DNA of 64,000 nt from Thermoleophilia bacterium (GCA_041393415.1 JAWKKE010000004.1:186001-250000); one strand, 5' to 3'; shown: positions 36,348 through 45,759, numbered from the stretch's first letter. The notes: a model not told the origin generated them from the sequence alone. Numbers and translations: made by a program.

Positions 36348-37832
36348 ATGCCAAGCGCCGTAGGCGTCCACCGCTACTCCCTTACTCCGTTTCGCTGGAT
36401 TGCCCGGTGCACACTAGCCGCAGCCGTCGGCTTGCTCCTGCTCATCCCAAGTGTGGCGTCAGCCTCCACCGACACGGCCTTCGCTATTAGTGGCCGAGGC
36501 TGGGGACACGGCATCGGCATGTCGCAATGGGGCGCCTACGGACTCGCCAAACACGGCTCAGACTACAAAGACATACTTAGGCACTACTACACAGGCGTCG
36601 CCTTCGCCAAGCTGGACAACCCCACCATTCGCGTCCAGCTCCGCAACTCCCTCGCGGCAGTCAGAATCACGAGCACCAAGCCGTACGCGGTCACGGTCGG
36701 CAACCGCAGGTACGAGTTTCCGGCTGGTGTCACGGCAACCACTACTGTCGCCGGCGAGAAGTACCGCGTGTCGACCGGCGACTGGACGCGCGACTTCTCT
36801 TCTCCCGTGACATTCATGCCAGGAGATGATCCTCTCAAGCTGATCACCGCCACGGATCTCGGCACCACGGGCGGCTTCCGTGGCACCATCCAAATCGTCC
36901 GCTCAGGCCAGACACTCGCGATGATCAACCACGTGCCGCTCGAGAGTTACTTGCGCGGTGTCGTACCACTCGAGGTCTCTCCAGACTGGCCAGGGGAAAC
37001 ACTCAAAGCGCAAGTTTGCGCAGCGCGATCGTACGCGGAACGCGCGCGCCGCAGCTCCGGTTCAACGTGGGATGTCTACTGTGACGTCCGTTCGCAAGTG
37101 TATGGCGGCGTATCACGAGAGGATCCACGCACCGACGCCGCCGTCGCCGCCACCATTGGTGTGGTGCCCACCTACAAGGGAGAACCAATCCAGGCCTTCT
37201 ACTTCTCTTGCTCCGGCGGTGAGACGGAGAACATCGAGATGGCCTGGGAGACCATCGCGCAGCCGTACCTCAAGTCAGTCGAGGATCCGTACGACGCCTA
37301 CGCCCCACTTCACGAATGGGGTCCGCTTCGCCGCACGCGAACTCAGCTCACAACACCGCTCGGCACGCTCGTCAAGGGAACACTGCAAGCGATCTACCCT
37401 GTCGAATATGGCATGTCGCCGCGAATCGTCAAGGCGGCCATCATCGGCAGTTCCGGCACGACCTACATCCACGGCAGCGCTCTACGCATGAAGCTCGGAC
37501 TGAACAGCGCCTGGGCTGTGTTTACGAGTATGTCGATTGCACCGGCAGCGAAGGACGCGACACAGGTCCGGGTCGGATCAACGGTGAAGCTGACGGGCCG
37601 CATCTACCCAGCGCTGGCTGCCGGCACGACCGTGCGACTCATGTACAAGAGCGAAGGAACCTGGAGAAGCAAGCGCGTTTCGACGATCCGCAAGTCGCGA
37701 GGCCTGAGCGAGGGCTACTCGGCACGGTACTCTCTGTACACCGTAGCCGTGACACCCGAAACGACGACCCGCTACTACTTCATGAGCGGTACCGCCAAGT
37801 CGCCGACGACGACGATCACGGTGACAGAGTAG
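36348..37832 (+). CDS. SpoIID/LytB-domain protein, exported
   Basis: 494 residues: signal peptide (about 1-40), then GRGWGHGIGMSQWGAYGLA and the SpoIID core HVPLESYLRGVVPLEVSPDWP, ALKAQ-like ETLKAQVCAARSYA, and FSCSGGETENIE. SpoIID-type proteins are lytic transglycosylases of denuded glycan strands; non-sporulating bacteria use them in wall remodelling. The C-terminal 110 residues are an Ig-like domain. Start ATG 36348 follows GAGGAGGA. It is divergent from the NlpC/P60 gene. Confidence 0.88.
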   Translation: MPSAVGVHRYSLTPFRWIARCTLAAAVGLLLLIPSVASASTDTAFAISGRGWGHGIGMSQWGAYGLAKHGSDYKDILRHYYTGVAFAKLDNPTIRVQLRNSLAAVRITSTKPYAVTVGNRRYEFPAGVTATTTVAGEKYRVSTGDWTRDFSSPVTFMPGDDPLKLITATDLGTTGGFRGTIQIVRSGQTLAMINHVPLESYLRGVVPLEVSPDWPGETLKAQVCAARSYAERARRSSGSTWDVYCDVRSQVYGGVSREDPRTDAAVAATIGVVPTYKGEPIQAFYFSCSGGETENIEMAWETIAQPYLKSVEDPYDAYAPLHEWGPLRRTRTQLTTPLGTLVKGTLQAIYPVEYGMSPRIVKAAIIGSSGTTYIHGSALRMKLGLNSAWAVFTSMSIAPAAKDATQVRVGSTVKLTGRIYPALAAGTTVRLMYKSEGTWRSKRVSTIRKSRGLSEGYSARYSLYTVAVTPETTTRYYFMSGTAKSPTTTITVTE

Positions 37833-37921
37833 AAGCGGGTCACCGGCCTGGCGGCAGACACCCCGGCACAGTCAGAACAAGCGGACACAGCGAACGCTCG
37901 CGCCCGCTCCGTCCGCTCCGT

Positions 37922-38185
37922 CTAGAAGTGGCGCAGAACCTGCAGCCCCACAAAGAGCACCGTGATGGCGATGATGGCGCTCCAGTCGACTGACCCACGA
38001 TCGATCTTGGGACCAACACGACGCACGATTCCCACGTACGGCTCGGTGAGCGCTGCGAGCACCCGATGAACACCTCGAAAGACCGTGCCGGGCCGAGGAT
38101 CGATTCTGCCCAGAATCGCCGTTAGAAGAATAAGGAACATGTATACGACAACCGCGATGTAGATGACGCGGGCGGTGCTACTCAT
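37922..38185 (-). CDS. YggT-family membrane protein
   Basis: 87 residues with two transmembrane helices (about 7-25 and 66-84) and the YggT signature RIDPRPGTVFRGVHRVLAAL, then TEPYVGIVRRV. The family is linked to osmotic tolerance and cell division but has no set biochemical role. ATG 38185 has an AAGGAG ribosome site. Confidence 0.88.
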   Translation of the reverse strand: MSSTARVIYIAVVVYMFLILLTAILGRIDPRPGTVFRGVHRVLAALTEPYVGIVRRVGPKIDRGSVDWSAIIAITVLFVGLQVLRHF

Positions 38186-38316
38186 GCATGCTCCTTGGAC
38201 GGCTGCGCGGCAACTCGATTGTACAGGGTGACGATATACGAGCGAGTGCGGTGTGGCTCGCAAACACCGCGACCGCACCCCGCTCGTGCGACTACTTGAT
38301 CAAGCGACGGCCACCG

Positions 38317-38826
38317 CTAGTTGATGCGGCGGCCAACATCGAGCGCGACCAGATATCTCTCGTCCGTCACCGAGAGACCGACACCAAAGTCGCGGAACGA
38401 TCGCCTGAGAATCACCCTCTTGTGGCTTGGACTCGCCATCCAGCCCGCGACGACAGCCTCCGCGTCGAGAGCGTCCCCGCCGTCATCCACGCGAGCCAGC
38501 GTCTCGCCCACTGACCACACCGAGTAGCCGGAGCGACGATACCCGGACGATCGCACACGGTCGCCCACTGAAGCGCCATCGCGGCTGGTGTGCGAGAAGT
38601 AGCTGTGCTGCGCCATGTCGCGAGCGTGGGCACGCGCTGCCCTCACCAAGGACGCACGGGCACGCAGCTTGGGAAGGCCCCTCTCGAGGCGCACTTGGTT
38701 GACGGCGGCAATGACCGCTGCCTCATCTGAGGTGAGTGATACGGCTGATTTGGCAACACTGGGTAATGCGGCAAGGAGCGCTACGGCGAGTATTACCAGG
38801 ACTGCGACGGTGAGGGTTCTTCTCAC
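38317..38826 (-). CDS. Secreted CAP-domain protein (second paralogue)
   Basis: 169 residues with a signal peptide (1-28) and a CAP domain: VIAAVNQVRLERGLPKLR, RAARAHARDMAQHSYFSH, SVGETLA and AGWMASPSHKRVILRRSF. It parallels the CAP protein at 9168-9704 in length and order of motifs. It lies in a cluster of exported wall proteins. The final GRRIN matches the GRRIVKK end of the paralogue. Confidence 0.9.
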   Translation of the reverse strand: MRRTLTVAVLVILAVALLAALPSVAKSAVSLTSDEAAVIAAVNQVRLERGLPKLRARASLVRAARAHARDMAQHSYFSHTSRDGASVGDRVRSSGYRRSGYSVWSVGETLARVDDGGDALDAEAVVAGWMASPSHKRVILRRSFRDFGVGLSVTDERYLVALDVGRRIN

Positions 38827-39068
38827 GCAGAACCTCGCTCTCGTTGCTTGGCCGCCCCGAGCACGGGCCAGCCCGGACCATGGACATGCGAACTGATATC
38901 ACATCAGGCGCTTGCGAGCACGCTCTCCCCAGCGTGCAGCTTTGGCACGAGGCGTGACGCCTAGAGCGATGTAGCTCTGCTCATGGTTCCTGCGAACGTC
39001 GCAAAGTCCTTTGCAGCGTCCGCAGAAACCAGCGTGCAATCTATCCGGCACAGCGCGGTCGGATCACG
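38827..39068. other. Intergenic region between CAP and S55 peptidase genes
   Basis: About 240 bp with no ORF. Small inverted repeats are present (for example GCACGCT-6-AGCGTGC near 38919-38938), which could end transcription of the S55 gene or belong to the CAP promoter. Nothing more specific can be supported. Confidence 0.4.
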
Positions 39069-41198
39069 CTAGCGCAGCATGGCGGACTTGGGACGAACCG
39101 TCACGCTCGCGCGGGCCACCGATCCCAGACTGACGTCGTCACCGGCCCACTCTGCCGTGAAACGCGTCGTCTTCTTGAGCTTGCCGGTACGGTACCTGAA
39201 CGTGGCGACGCCGTCGAGGGTTCTCGCCGGCACTGTCGCAACGAACGTCCGCTTCGTACCGCCCTTCACCTTGGCATACAAATCGACCGTGGTGTCACCC
39301 GTCGCCGACTCGATCGTCCCAGACAGTGACACGGCGCGACCGTACTTCACTGTGCGTGGCCGGACCTTGAGCGTTATCGTGCTCGTGACCCGTGACACGT
39401 CGCCAGAAACGACCCAGGGTGTCGTCGTTCTCGTTTGAGCCGCAGCATCCTCGCCACCAGACTCGGGGAAGTACTCGACGATGATGTCAGCGTTTGTCGG
39501 CATCTCGTTGAGATCGTCCACGATCTCGGCGACGGTTTGACGATCCTCGCCGCTAGACTCCACGGAATACGAGTCTTCCTCCTGCCCGCCGCTGCCGTAG
39601 GCATACACCTCGAGCAACCCATGCAGCGAAGTGCCCTTTGGAATCTCCAGAGTGGCATGCTCCTGTCGGAGCTCACGGTCGCCGTATACAGCAAAGTCGA
39701 TGAGGACGTCGTTTCTGCCCGTCTTCAGCCCCCCCGGAACACTGATCGAGACAATGCGTGCAGCGTTGCGAGCGGACGAGTAGTCGCCAGTGAAGTCGAT
39801 CGACTTGATCGTCGCCGGGGCAATGCCGTCAATGTTCGCTGTCAGTGCCGCGAGAATGGTGCTCACATCCTCCGTCGAGTACCAGCTCACGTCGTCCGAA
39901 TCGTCCCAGATGTTCGTGCGCGTGACCGTGTAGTCCTCGGTACCGTCGCTGACGACCACCGTCACCGTAGTCCTCGCGCTGCCCCGGTAGCTGTACGCAT
40001 CGAGAGCCTTATAGACGGGCACAGCCGCTGCCTCGGCAGCAATCCACGAAAAGTCTGGATCGCTGGCCAACGAACGAGGCATCGTCGACGAACTCGCGAC
40101 GGACCTTGCGCCCACCGTTGCACGAGAGCTAACGGGCGCGGCGACGGGATACACGCCGATGCGTCCAGCTACGCCGGACCAACGATCCTGAGTGATCGTG
40201 CCCTGCAGCTTTGCCGGCGCCATGAGCTTGTAAGGCGACATGGCTGAACCCCAGATCCCAGAGACCCATGCATTCGTGAGGTATGCCTCCGTCTCTCCGA
40301 ACCACCCGAGCGGATGACCGAAGCCAAGCAGCACGGAGTCATCGACGTACGTCACTGTTCCAGCAGCACCAGCCCAGAGGTCGCCGTCGGCGAGAAGGAC
40401 CGCCATGGATGACCCACCGGTAAGCGAAGTGCTCCACGCAGGGTTGTTGCCCGCGGTGGATGCGGCCGCGCCGGTGGCCACCGAGAGACCCATACTCTCA
40501 AGCCGTTCCGCCATCGCCTTGTACGCAGCAGTCTTTGGGCTCAATCCGCCGATCTGTACGGTGGTGAGCGGAGCAAACACAGTTGTGCCGCGTGGCACCT
40601 TGACCGCGCGCGCCTGCGCGACGCTCGTGGCGACTACAACGCGCTTGACGACTGAGCCGTCCACCGACACGGGTGTGGCGAGCGACGCCGACCGCGCCTC
40701 TCTCGAAGCCACCCCACGTTGACTCAGGTAGTTGCTCTGAATCGCGATCATGTACTCGATGGGCGTCGCCAGACCCAAGTCTCCGAGCGTGAACGCGTCC
40801 CCATACGAGACAGCACCCACCAAGAGGTCTGGACGCCCGCTGACTTGGACGTAGAGAGGGCTCCCGCTCATCCCCGACGCGATGCCGCCTAAGTCCGAGA
40901 CCACGCTGTCGCGAGCCTCGAAGAGGATGAGAGCGCCGTCCTGAGTCATGTTTGGAACTACACTTCGCACCCGCGCCGGCACATCGACGATTGTGCTTCC
41001 TTCAATGACCGTCTTGAAGTAACCGTCGAGCGTCCCACCGTTGGCGTCTAGTAGACGCTGAAGATCGTTGAGGTCGCAGACGTTGGCGGGCTCAGCGTGC
41101 GCATCTGGGGCGATCGCGAACCACGCACAGAGCGCCGCCGCAAGAATAGCCGCGACCAGCACCATACGATGGACTCCGTGCCACAATCGAATGGTCAT
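39069..41198 (-). CDS. SpoIVB-type (S55) serine peptidase, exported
   Basis: 709 residues: signal peptide (about 1-35), then an S55 peptidase domain with the nucleophile in GIASGMSGSPLYV (Ser111) and the later GFGHPLGW segment. The C-terminal third contains beta-rich, Ig-like regions. SpoIVB signals by regulated proteolysis in sporulation; homologues outside spore-formers have unknown roles. Start ATG 41198 has a GGAGGGAG ribosome site. It is isolated, transcribed alone towards the CAP gene. Confidence 0.85.
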   Translation of the reverse strand: MTIRLWHGVHRMVLVAAILAAALCAWFAIAPDAHAEPANVCDLNDLQRLLDANGGTLDGYFKTVIEGSTIVDVPARVRSVVPNMTQDGALILFEARDSVVSDLGGIASGMSGSPLYVQVSGRPDLLVGAVSYGDAFTLGDLGLATPIEYMIAIQSNYLSQRGVASREARSASLATPVSVDGSVVKRVVVATSVAQARAVKVPRGTTVFAPLTTVQIGGLSPKTAAYKAMAERLESMGLSVATGAAASTAGNNPAWSTSLTGGSSMAVLLADGDLWAGAAGTVTYVDDSVLLGFGHPLGWFGETEAYLTNAWVSGIWGSAMSPYKLMAPAKLQGTITQDRWSGVAGRIGVYPVAAPVSSRATVGARSVASSSTMPRSLASDPDFSWIAAEAAAVPVYKALDAYSYRGSARTTVTVVVSDGTEDYTVTRTNIWDDSDDVSWYSTEDVSTILAALTANIDGIAPATIKSIDFTGDYSSARNAARIVSISVPGGLKTGRNDVLIDFAVYGDRELRQEHATLEIPKGTSLHGLLEVYAYGSGGQEEDSYSVESSGEDRQTVAEIVDDLNEMPTNADIIVEYFPESGGEDAAAQTRTTTPWVVSGDVSRVTSTITLKVRPRTVKYGRAVSLSGTIESATGDTTVDLYAKVKGGTKRTFVATVPARTLDGVATFRYRTGKLKKTTRFTAEWAGDDVSLGSVARASVTVRPKSAMLR

Positions 41199-41283
41199 TG
41201 TCTCCCTCCATGAAGCGCATAGCGATGGGACATTACGCTGATGTCGATCCCGCATCCTAGCGCAAATTCCGGGGAGTTAACGA

Positions 41284-41309
41284 CGGCGGGCCGCCAAGGC
41301 GGCCCGCCG
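41284..41309 (-). terminator. Hairpin downstream of rpsI
   Basis: A 12-bp perfect GC stem (CGGCGGGCCGCC / GGCGGCCCGCCG) with a very short central loop starts 25 nt after the rpsI stop. No U-tract follows. It likely ends the rplM-rpsI transcript or protects its 3' end. Confidence 0.5.
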
Positions 41310-41334
41310 GGGAACTTCCTTGTCGCGCTGGAGG

Positions 41335-41730
41335 CTAGCGCTTGCTGAACTGCGGCTTCTTGCGCGCCTTATGGAAGCCGGCCTTCTTGCGCTCCACCTG
41401 ACGATCGTCGCGCACGAGAAAGCCGGCGCGCTTGAGCGGCGTCCGCAGAGTCTCGTCGGCGTCGCAAAGAGCGCGAGCGATGCCGTGGCGCACAGCACCA
41501 GCCTGACTGCTGATGCCGCCCCCAAACACGTTCGCTTTGACATCGAACTTGCCGGCGGTATGCGTTGTCTCAAACGGCATAAGAGCCACAGTCTCGAGGA
41601 CCTTGCGGCCGAAGTAAGCGTCGATCTCGCGGCCATTGATCAGGACCTTGCCGACACCGGGAGTGAGGATCACACGGGCCACGCTGGTCTTGCGCTTCCC
41701 GGTCGCACGGTACGTCACTGCATCAGACAC
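41335..41730 (-). CDS. rpsI: 30S ribosomal protein S9
   Basis: 131 residues ending in the typical RKKPQFSKR tail that reaches the P-site tRNA. RATGKRKTSVARV, YFGRKVLETVALMPFE and SSQAGAVRHGIARAL are conserved. It follows rplM by 3 nt; the pair rplM-rpsI is universal. Confidence 0.98.
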   Translation of the reverse strand: MSDAVTYRATGKRKTSVARVILTPGVGKVLINGREIDAYFGRKVLETVALMPFETTHTAGKFDVKANVFGGGISSQAGAVRHGIARALCDADETLRTPLKRAGFLVRDDRQVERKKAGFHKARKKPQFSKR

Positions 41731-41733
41731 GCC

Positions 41734-42168
41734 TTACTCCTTGATCTCGAGCACTTCTGGCATCTGCGCTGCATGCGGGTGCTCAGTGCCGGCATAGATC
41801 TTGAGCTTGCGCAACTGCGCCCGCCCAAGCTTGTTGTGCGGCAGCATGCCGCGCACAGCGTGGCGCACAACCTCTTCAGGGCGACGGGCGAGGAGCGAGG
41901 CATACGACTCCGACTTGATACCGCCCGGATACCCGGTGTGGTGGTAGTACATCTTCTGCTCGGGCTTCTTGCCCGTCACGACGACCTGATCGGCGTTAAT
42001 GATGACGACGAAGTCGCCCGTGTCGATGTTCGGCGTGTAGGTGGCCTTCCGCTTTCCGCGCAGGCAGTCGGCGACGACGGTAGCGAGGCGGCCCAGAGTA
42101 TGGCCCTTCGCATCGACGATGTACCACTTCTTCTCGATAGTGGATGGCTTGGCGACGTAAGTCTTCAT
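41734..42168 (-). CDS. rplM: 50S ribosomal protein L13
   Basis: 144 residues: KTYVAKPSTIEKKWYIVDA at the start, TLGRLATVVADCLRGKRKATY and MLPHNKLGRAQLRKLKIYAG. Early-assembling large-subunit protein. First gene of the rplM-rpsI pair. Confidence 0.98.
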   Translation of the reverse strand: MKTYVAKPSTIEKKWYIVDAKGHTLGRLATVVADCLRGKRKATYTPNIDTGDFVVIINADQVVVTGKKPEQKMYYHHTGYPGGIKSESYASLLARRPEEVVRHAVRGMLPHNKLGRAQLRKLKIYAGTEHPHAAQMPEVLEIKE

Positions 42169-42264
42169 ACGCTCACTCGTGTCGATGACAGAACACGCGC
42201 CGCCAGGCGGACGCGCGAAGGCGAACTATAGCCAATCAGCGCGGGGGTTGCAAGACAAAGCACC

Positions 42265-43080
42265 TCACGGCTTTCGACGGCGCAACTCGATCCCTGATCC
42301 CAGCACAAGATCGAGCATGGCTGCCGCAGAACCTCGCGCCACGGCCAAAGCGACACGCCCGCCGCTGTCCACGAAGACGACCAAGCAGCCTGCAGATGCT
42401 CCCCCAAACGAGTCGACGACACGAGCCGAGAAGGCACCGCCATTGCACACCACATCGATGTCGTCTCCGAGATCTGCGATGGATAGATCGTCGGCGTCAG
42501 CGCCCAACGCCACGTTGCCGAACCGATCGATGCCGACCACAGTCGCGCTCAAACCCACGGAGCGCACCGTGGCCACTGGCAACTCAAGACGCCTGAGACT
42601 GCTCGGCTCCAACCTCGGACCCGCCCTATCGAGTGGGAAGCCAGCGGCCAGGCGTGCAGCCGCCGGCGCGAAGACGTCGCGGCCGTGAAACGTGTGACCG
42701 ACCGAAGCCAGCCGAAGGTCTGCATGACACAGCTCGTGCGCAGCCGCAATCGCGCCCGCAACTTCGGCCGCCGGCACCAGCAGTCCATTGTCCGGCCCCA
42801 CGAAGAGACAGTCGTCGGCGCTGCGCAGCGCGATCGCTCGACGCACGCCGCCGACGCCAGGATCCACCACGCCAAGAACGACGGACCGCTCGGGCAAGTA
42901 CGGCAGCGCATCGCGAAGAGCGAGCGCTCCACCAAGCACGTCGAACTGGGGCAGTCCGTGCGTGATGTCTATCACCGACACGTTCGGTTCAAGACGCGCG
43001 ATCACCGCGCGACAGGTACCGGCGAACGCATCGTCGAGGCCGTAGTCCGAGAAGAAGCAGACCGTTCGCGGACGCACCAT
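42265..43080 (-). CDS. SAM hydrolase/halogenase-family protein (DUF62)
   Basis: 271 residues of the SAM hydroxide adenosyltransferase family: CFFSDYGLDDAFAGTCRAVI, VIDITHGLPQFDVLGGA, GVVDPGVGG, FVGPDNGLL and the C-terminal IDRFGNVALG. Members split SAM to adenosine and methionine. It lies 7 nt after the MOSC-MoaB gene and so ends the moa operon, where it could deal with SAM or adenosine turnover (inference). Confidence 0.88.
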   Translation of the reverse strand: MVRPRTVCFFSDYGLDDAFAGTCRAVIARLEPNVSVIDITHGLPQFDVLGGALALRDALPYLPERSVVLGVVDPGVGGVRRAIALRSADDCLFVGPDNGLLVPAAEVAGAIAAAHELCHADLRLASVGHTFHGRDVFAPAAARLAAGFPLDRAGPRLEPSSLRRLELPVATVRSVGLSATVVGIDRFGNVALGADADDLSIADLGDDIDVVCNGGAFSARVVDSFGGASAGCLVVFVDSGGRVALAVARGSAAAMLDLVLGSGIELRRRKP

Positions 43081-43087
43081 GCGATCG

Positions 43088-44044
43088 TTACCGAGTCGCA
43101 GGCGTGAGCGACGCGCAATCGCTGCCGAGATCCAACAACTTCTCGACGGCGTGTGGCAGCGCCGGCTCAATCATGGCGAATTGCTCGCGGCACGCGCGCG
43201 GACTCCCGGGCATATTGATGATCAAAGTCGTCCCGCGTGTGCCGCTCACCGCGCGAGACAGCATGGCGTGCGGAGTCTTCGCCAGGGAACCCGCTCGCAT
43301 CGCCTCGGCGAAACCTGGAGCCTCACGTTCCAGCACCGTCAGCGTCGCCTCCGGCGTTCTGTCGCGTGCCGTCAACCCCGTCCCGCCGGTCGTCAAGATC
43401 AGATTGACCGGCGACTCGTCCGCCCAACGAAGCAACGCCGCCGAGATGTCCCCTATCTCGTCGGGAACAATGGCGCGCTCGATTGAGCGCACGCCGAGAG
43501 CCCTCAACGCTGCCGCCAAGACTGCTCCGCTTTCGTCATCACGCTGCCCCTGGGATCCCTTATCGCTGACCGTCAGCACCGCGGCGCGAATGAGCGAGAC
43601 ACGATCCAGCGTGATGGCGTCTCCAACGCACAGATCGCCATCCTCGAGCACGCGGACGAAGATGCCTTCGCGCGGCATCACGCAATCGCCGGCAAGGCGG
43701 TAGATATTGCAGTGATCGTGACACACCTTGCCGATCTGAGTGACCTCCGCAGCCACGGACCCGAGATGCAGGCGAGACCCTACCGGCAAGCGATGGACCA
43801 CAACTCCCTCGGTGGTGACGTTCTCCCCGAACGCGCCGGGCCCGACCTGCGCACCCAAGTGTTGCATGCGAACGATGCTCTCAAGCGCCAGCAGACTGAC
43901 CTGACGATGCCACGGACCCGCATGCGCGTCGCCCTCGATGCCGTGACCGGCCACCAGCACCACCTTCGTCACAGGCGTCTTGGGCACACCCTTGGTGGTG
44001 GAAACGTTCAGTGATACCACCCGCCCATCCGCGTGAGCGCTCAT
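43088..44044 (-). CDS. MOSC domain - MoaB/MogA fusion
   Basis: 318 residues in two parts. Residues about 8-150 are a MOSC domain (GHGIEGDAHAGPWHRQVSLL, IGKVCHDHCNIY with the conserved Cys). Residues about 160-318 are a MoaB/MogA molybdopterin adenylyltransferase domain (AAVLTVSDKGSQGQRDDESG, LILTTGGTGLTARDRTPEAT, INMPGSPRACREQF). The fusion would couple adenylylation of molybdopterin with sulfur handling or cofactor transfer. ATG 44044 overlaps the moaC stop (ATGA). Confidence 0.92.
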   Translation of the reverse strand: MSAHADGRVVSLNVSTTKGVPKTPVTKVVLVAGHGIEGDAHAGPWHRQVSLLALESIVRMQHLGAQVGPGAFGENVTTEGVVVHRLPVGSRLHLGSVAAEVTQIGKVCHDHCNIYRLAGDCVMPREGIFVRVLEDGDLCVGDAITLDRVSLIRAAVLTVSDKGSQGQRDDESGAVLAAALRALGVRSIERAIVPDEIGDISAALLRWADESPVNLILTTGGTGLTARDRTPEATLTVLEREAPGFAEAMRAGSLAKTPHAMLSRAVSGTRGTTLIINMPGSPRACREQFAMIEPALPHAVEKLLDLGSDCASLTPATR

Positions 44045-44580
44045 GGCAACTCCACTGGCGAACCGTTCGCTGCAGGAAGCGGCGCACGCTGCCATGTTCC
44101 GCTTCTCCCGCCGCGCTTCTCCAGCAGCCGCACAGCCGCAATCTCGATGCCTCGATCAATCGCCTTGCACATGTCGTAGATCGTCAGCGCGGCTACCGAA
44201 GCCGCCACCAGTGCCTCCATCTCGACACCTGTACGTCCCTTCAATCTTGCCTCGGTGAGGACGCGCACTCCCGGCAGATCCTCGTCCGCCACAATGTCGA
44301 CAGTCACCGCAGTGAGGTTCAGCGGATGGCACAGAGGGATGAGATCAGACGTTCGCTTGGCTGCCAGAATCCCGGCAATGCGCGCAACGGCGACCACGTC
44401 GCCTTTAGCGACAGTGTTGGACTCGATAGCCGCCAGGGTCGCCGGTGCCATTCGCACGGCTGCCTCAGCCCGGGCAGCGCGCTCGCTCTCACGCTTGTCG
44501 CCCACGTCGACCATCTGCGCGCGCCCGCCGGCATCAACGTGGCTCAGTCTCCCTGCCTCGTTCATTCGACCTTCCGTCAT
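44041..44580 (-). CDS. moaC: Cyclic pyranopterin monophosphate synthase MoaC
   Basis: Second step of molybdenum cofactor synthesis. 179 residues: LSHVDAGGRAQMVDVGDK, AAKRTSDLIPLCHPLNLT and GRTGVEMEALVAASVAALTI, with MCKAIDRGIEI carrying the catalytic lysine and aspartate region. It overlaps moaA by 4 nt upstream and the fusion gene by 4 nt downstream. Confidence 0.97.
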   Translation of the reverse strand: MTEGRMNEAGRLSHVDAGGRAQMVDVGDKRESERAARAEAAVRMAPATLAAIESNTVAKGDVVAVARIAGILAAKRTSDLIPLCHPLNLTAVTVDIVADEDLPGVRVLTEARLKGRTGVEMEALVAASVAALTIYDMCKAIDRGIEIAAVRLLEKRGGRSGTWQRAPLPAANGSPVELP

Positions 44581-45581
44581 CCGCCGATCTGAGACATGCT
44601 GCGGAGACTCACCTCAGTCTCCACACGACGATCGTACTTCTTGTCACGCATCACGTTGTGCACCACGCGCCGCAACTCCCGCGGCGCCGTGATCAGTGGA
44701 CGAATATTGACGTCCTCGCCGGAGAAGAGACAGGAGCGCAAGCGGCCATCCGCGGTCAGCCGCAGCCGATTGCACGTGTCACAGAAATGATCGGATACGC
44801 CGGCGACGAAGCCGATGGTTCCCGCCGCCCCCGGCTCCCTCCAGTAGGCGGCCGGACCGTGGCCGTAGGGACCTGGATCAGGAACTACCGAATGGCGTCG
44901 CCGCATCTGATCGAGAATCTCTGATGCCGGCACAAGTCGCCTGTCGCTGAGAGGCACCTCCGCAAGCCGACGATCGACCGGCATGAATTCGATGAAACGG
45001 ACGTGCACCTCGCGATTGCGCGCGAGCTCGACAAAAGCATCAAGCTCGCGCTCGATGCCGGCGAGGAGAAGGACGTTGAGCTTCACCGGCCGAAAACCGG
45101 CGGCGAACGCGGCGTCCAGACCGGCCAGGACATCGCCGAGGTGCCCGCCACGGGTGATACGGGCGAAACGCTCGGGATCGAGACTGTCGATGCTGATGTT
45201 CACCCGGCGAAGACCTTGTCGACGCAAGTCTCGCGCGTGCGACGCAAGGAGCACGCCGTTCGTCGTCAGTGAGATGTCGTTGACGCCACTCGTACGCGCC
45301 AGCATCCCGACGAACTCCGCGCATCCCCGGCGCACGAGCGGCTCTCCGCCGGTGACACGTATCTTGCTGATCCCGCACTGCACGGCAACGCGCGCGAAGC
45401 TCGCCAGCTCCTCATAGCTCAGGATGTCACCATGCGCTCGCGCTGGCACTCCCTGTGGAGGCATGCAGTAGACGCAGCGAAGATTGCAGCGGTCGGTGAT
45501 CGAGAGGCGAAGGTAGTCCACACGGCGCGGGGCAGCGTCCAAGAACTCAGAATGACTCGGGCATCGGCGCGCGCGTCGCAC
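44577..45581 (-). CDS. moaA: GTP 3',8-cyclase MoaA
   Basis: Radical SAM enzyme for the first step of molybdenum cofactor synthesis. 334 residues: N-terminal cluster CNLRCVYC (Cys32, 36, 39), C-terminal cluster FCDTCNRLRLTADGRLRSC, and the essential terminal GlyGly (MSQIGG). Start GTG 45581 is set by AAAGGAG nine nt upstream. First gene of moaA-moaC-(MOSC/MoaB)-SAM hydrolase. Confidence 0.97.
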   Translation of the reverse strand: MRRARRCPSHSEFLDAAPRRVDYLRLSITDRCNLRCVYCMPPQGVPARAHGDILSYEELASFARVAVQCGISKIRVTGGEPLVRRGCAEFVGMLARTSGVNDISLTTNGVLLASHARDLRRQGLRRVNISIDSLDPERFARITRGGHLGDVLAGLDAAFAAGFRPVKLNVLLLAGIERELDAFVELARNREVHVRFIEFMPVDRRLAEVPLSDRRLVPASEILDQMRRRHSVVPDPGPYGHGPAAYWREPGAAGTIGFVAGVSDHFCDTCNRLRLTADGRLRSCLFSGEDVNIRPLITAPRELRRVVHNVMRDKKYDRRVETEVSLRSMSQIGG

Positions 45582-45692
45582 TCAAGCTCTCCTTTCCACG
45601 CTGGGAGGCATGGCGGTTTCGCACCGCACCCTGCCGGCCCCTACTCCATGGACCACAGACCTTGGATCCCTACGCTCGCAGAGCGTAAGCGC

Positions 45693-45721
45693 ATTGTAGG
45701 CTGCGCACCGAAACGCACCAA
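45693..45721 (-). promoter_or_regulatory. Promoter of the moaA operon
   Basis: On the minus strand TTGGTG (45716-45721), 17 nt, TACAAT (45693-45698). It lies after the terminator at 45760-45794, so the moa operon has its own promoter. The resulting leader of about 105 nt before moaA is rich in hairpins. Confidence 0.6.
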
Positions 45722-45759
45722 CGCACATTCCAGGCAAGCCCATTGACTCGTGCCTTATA

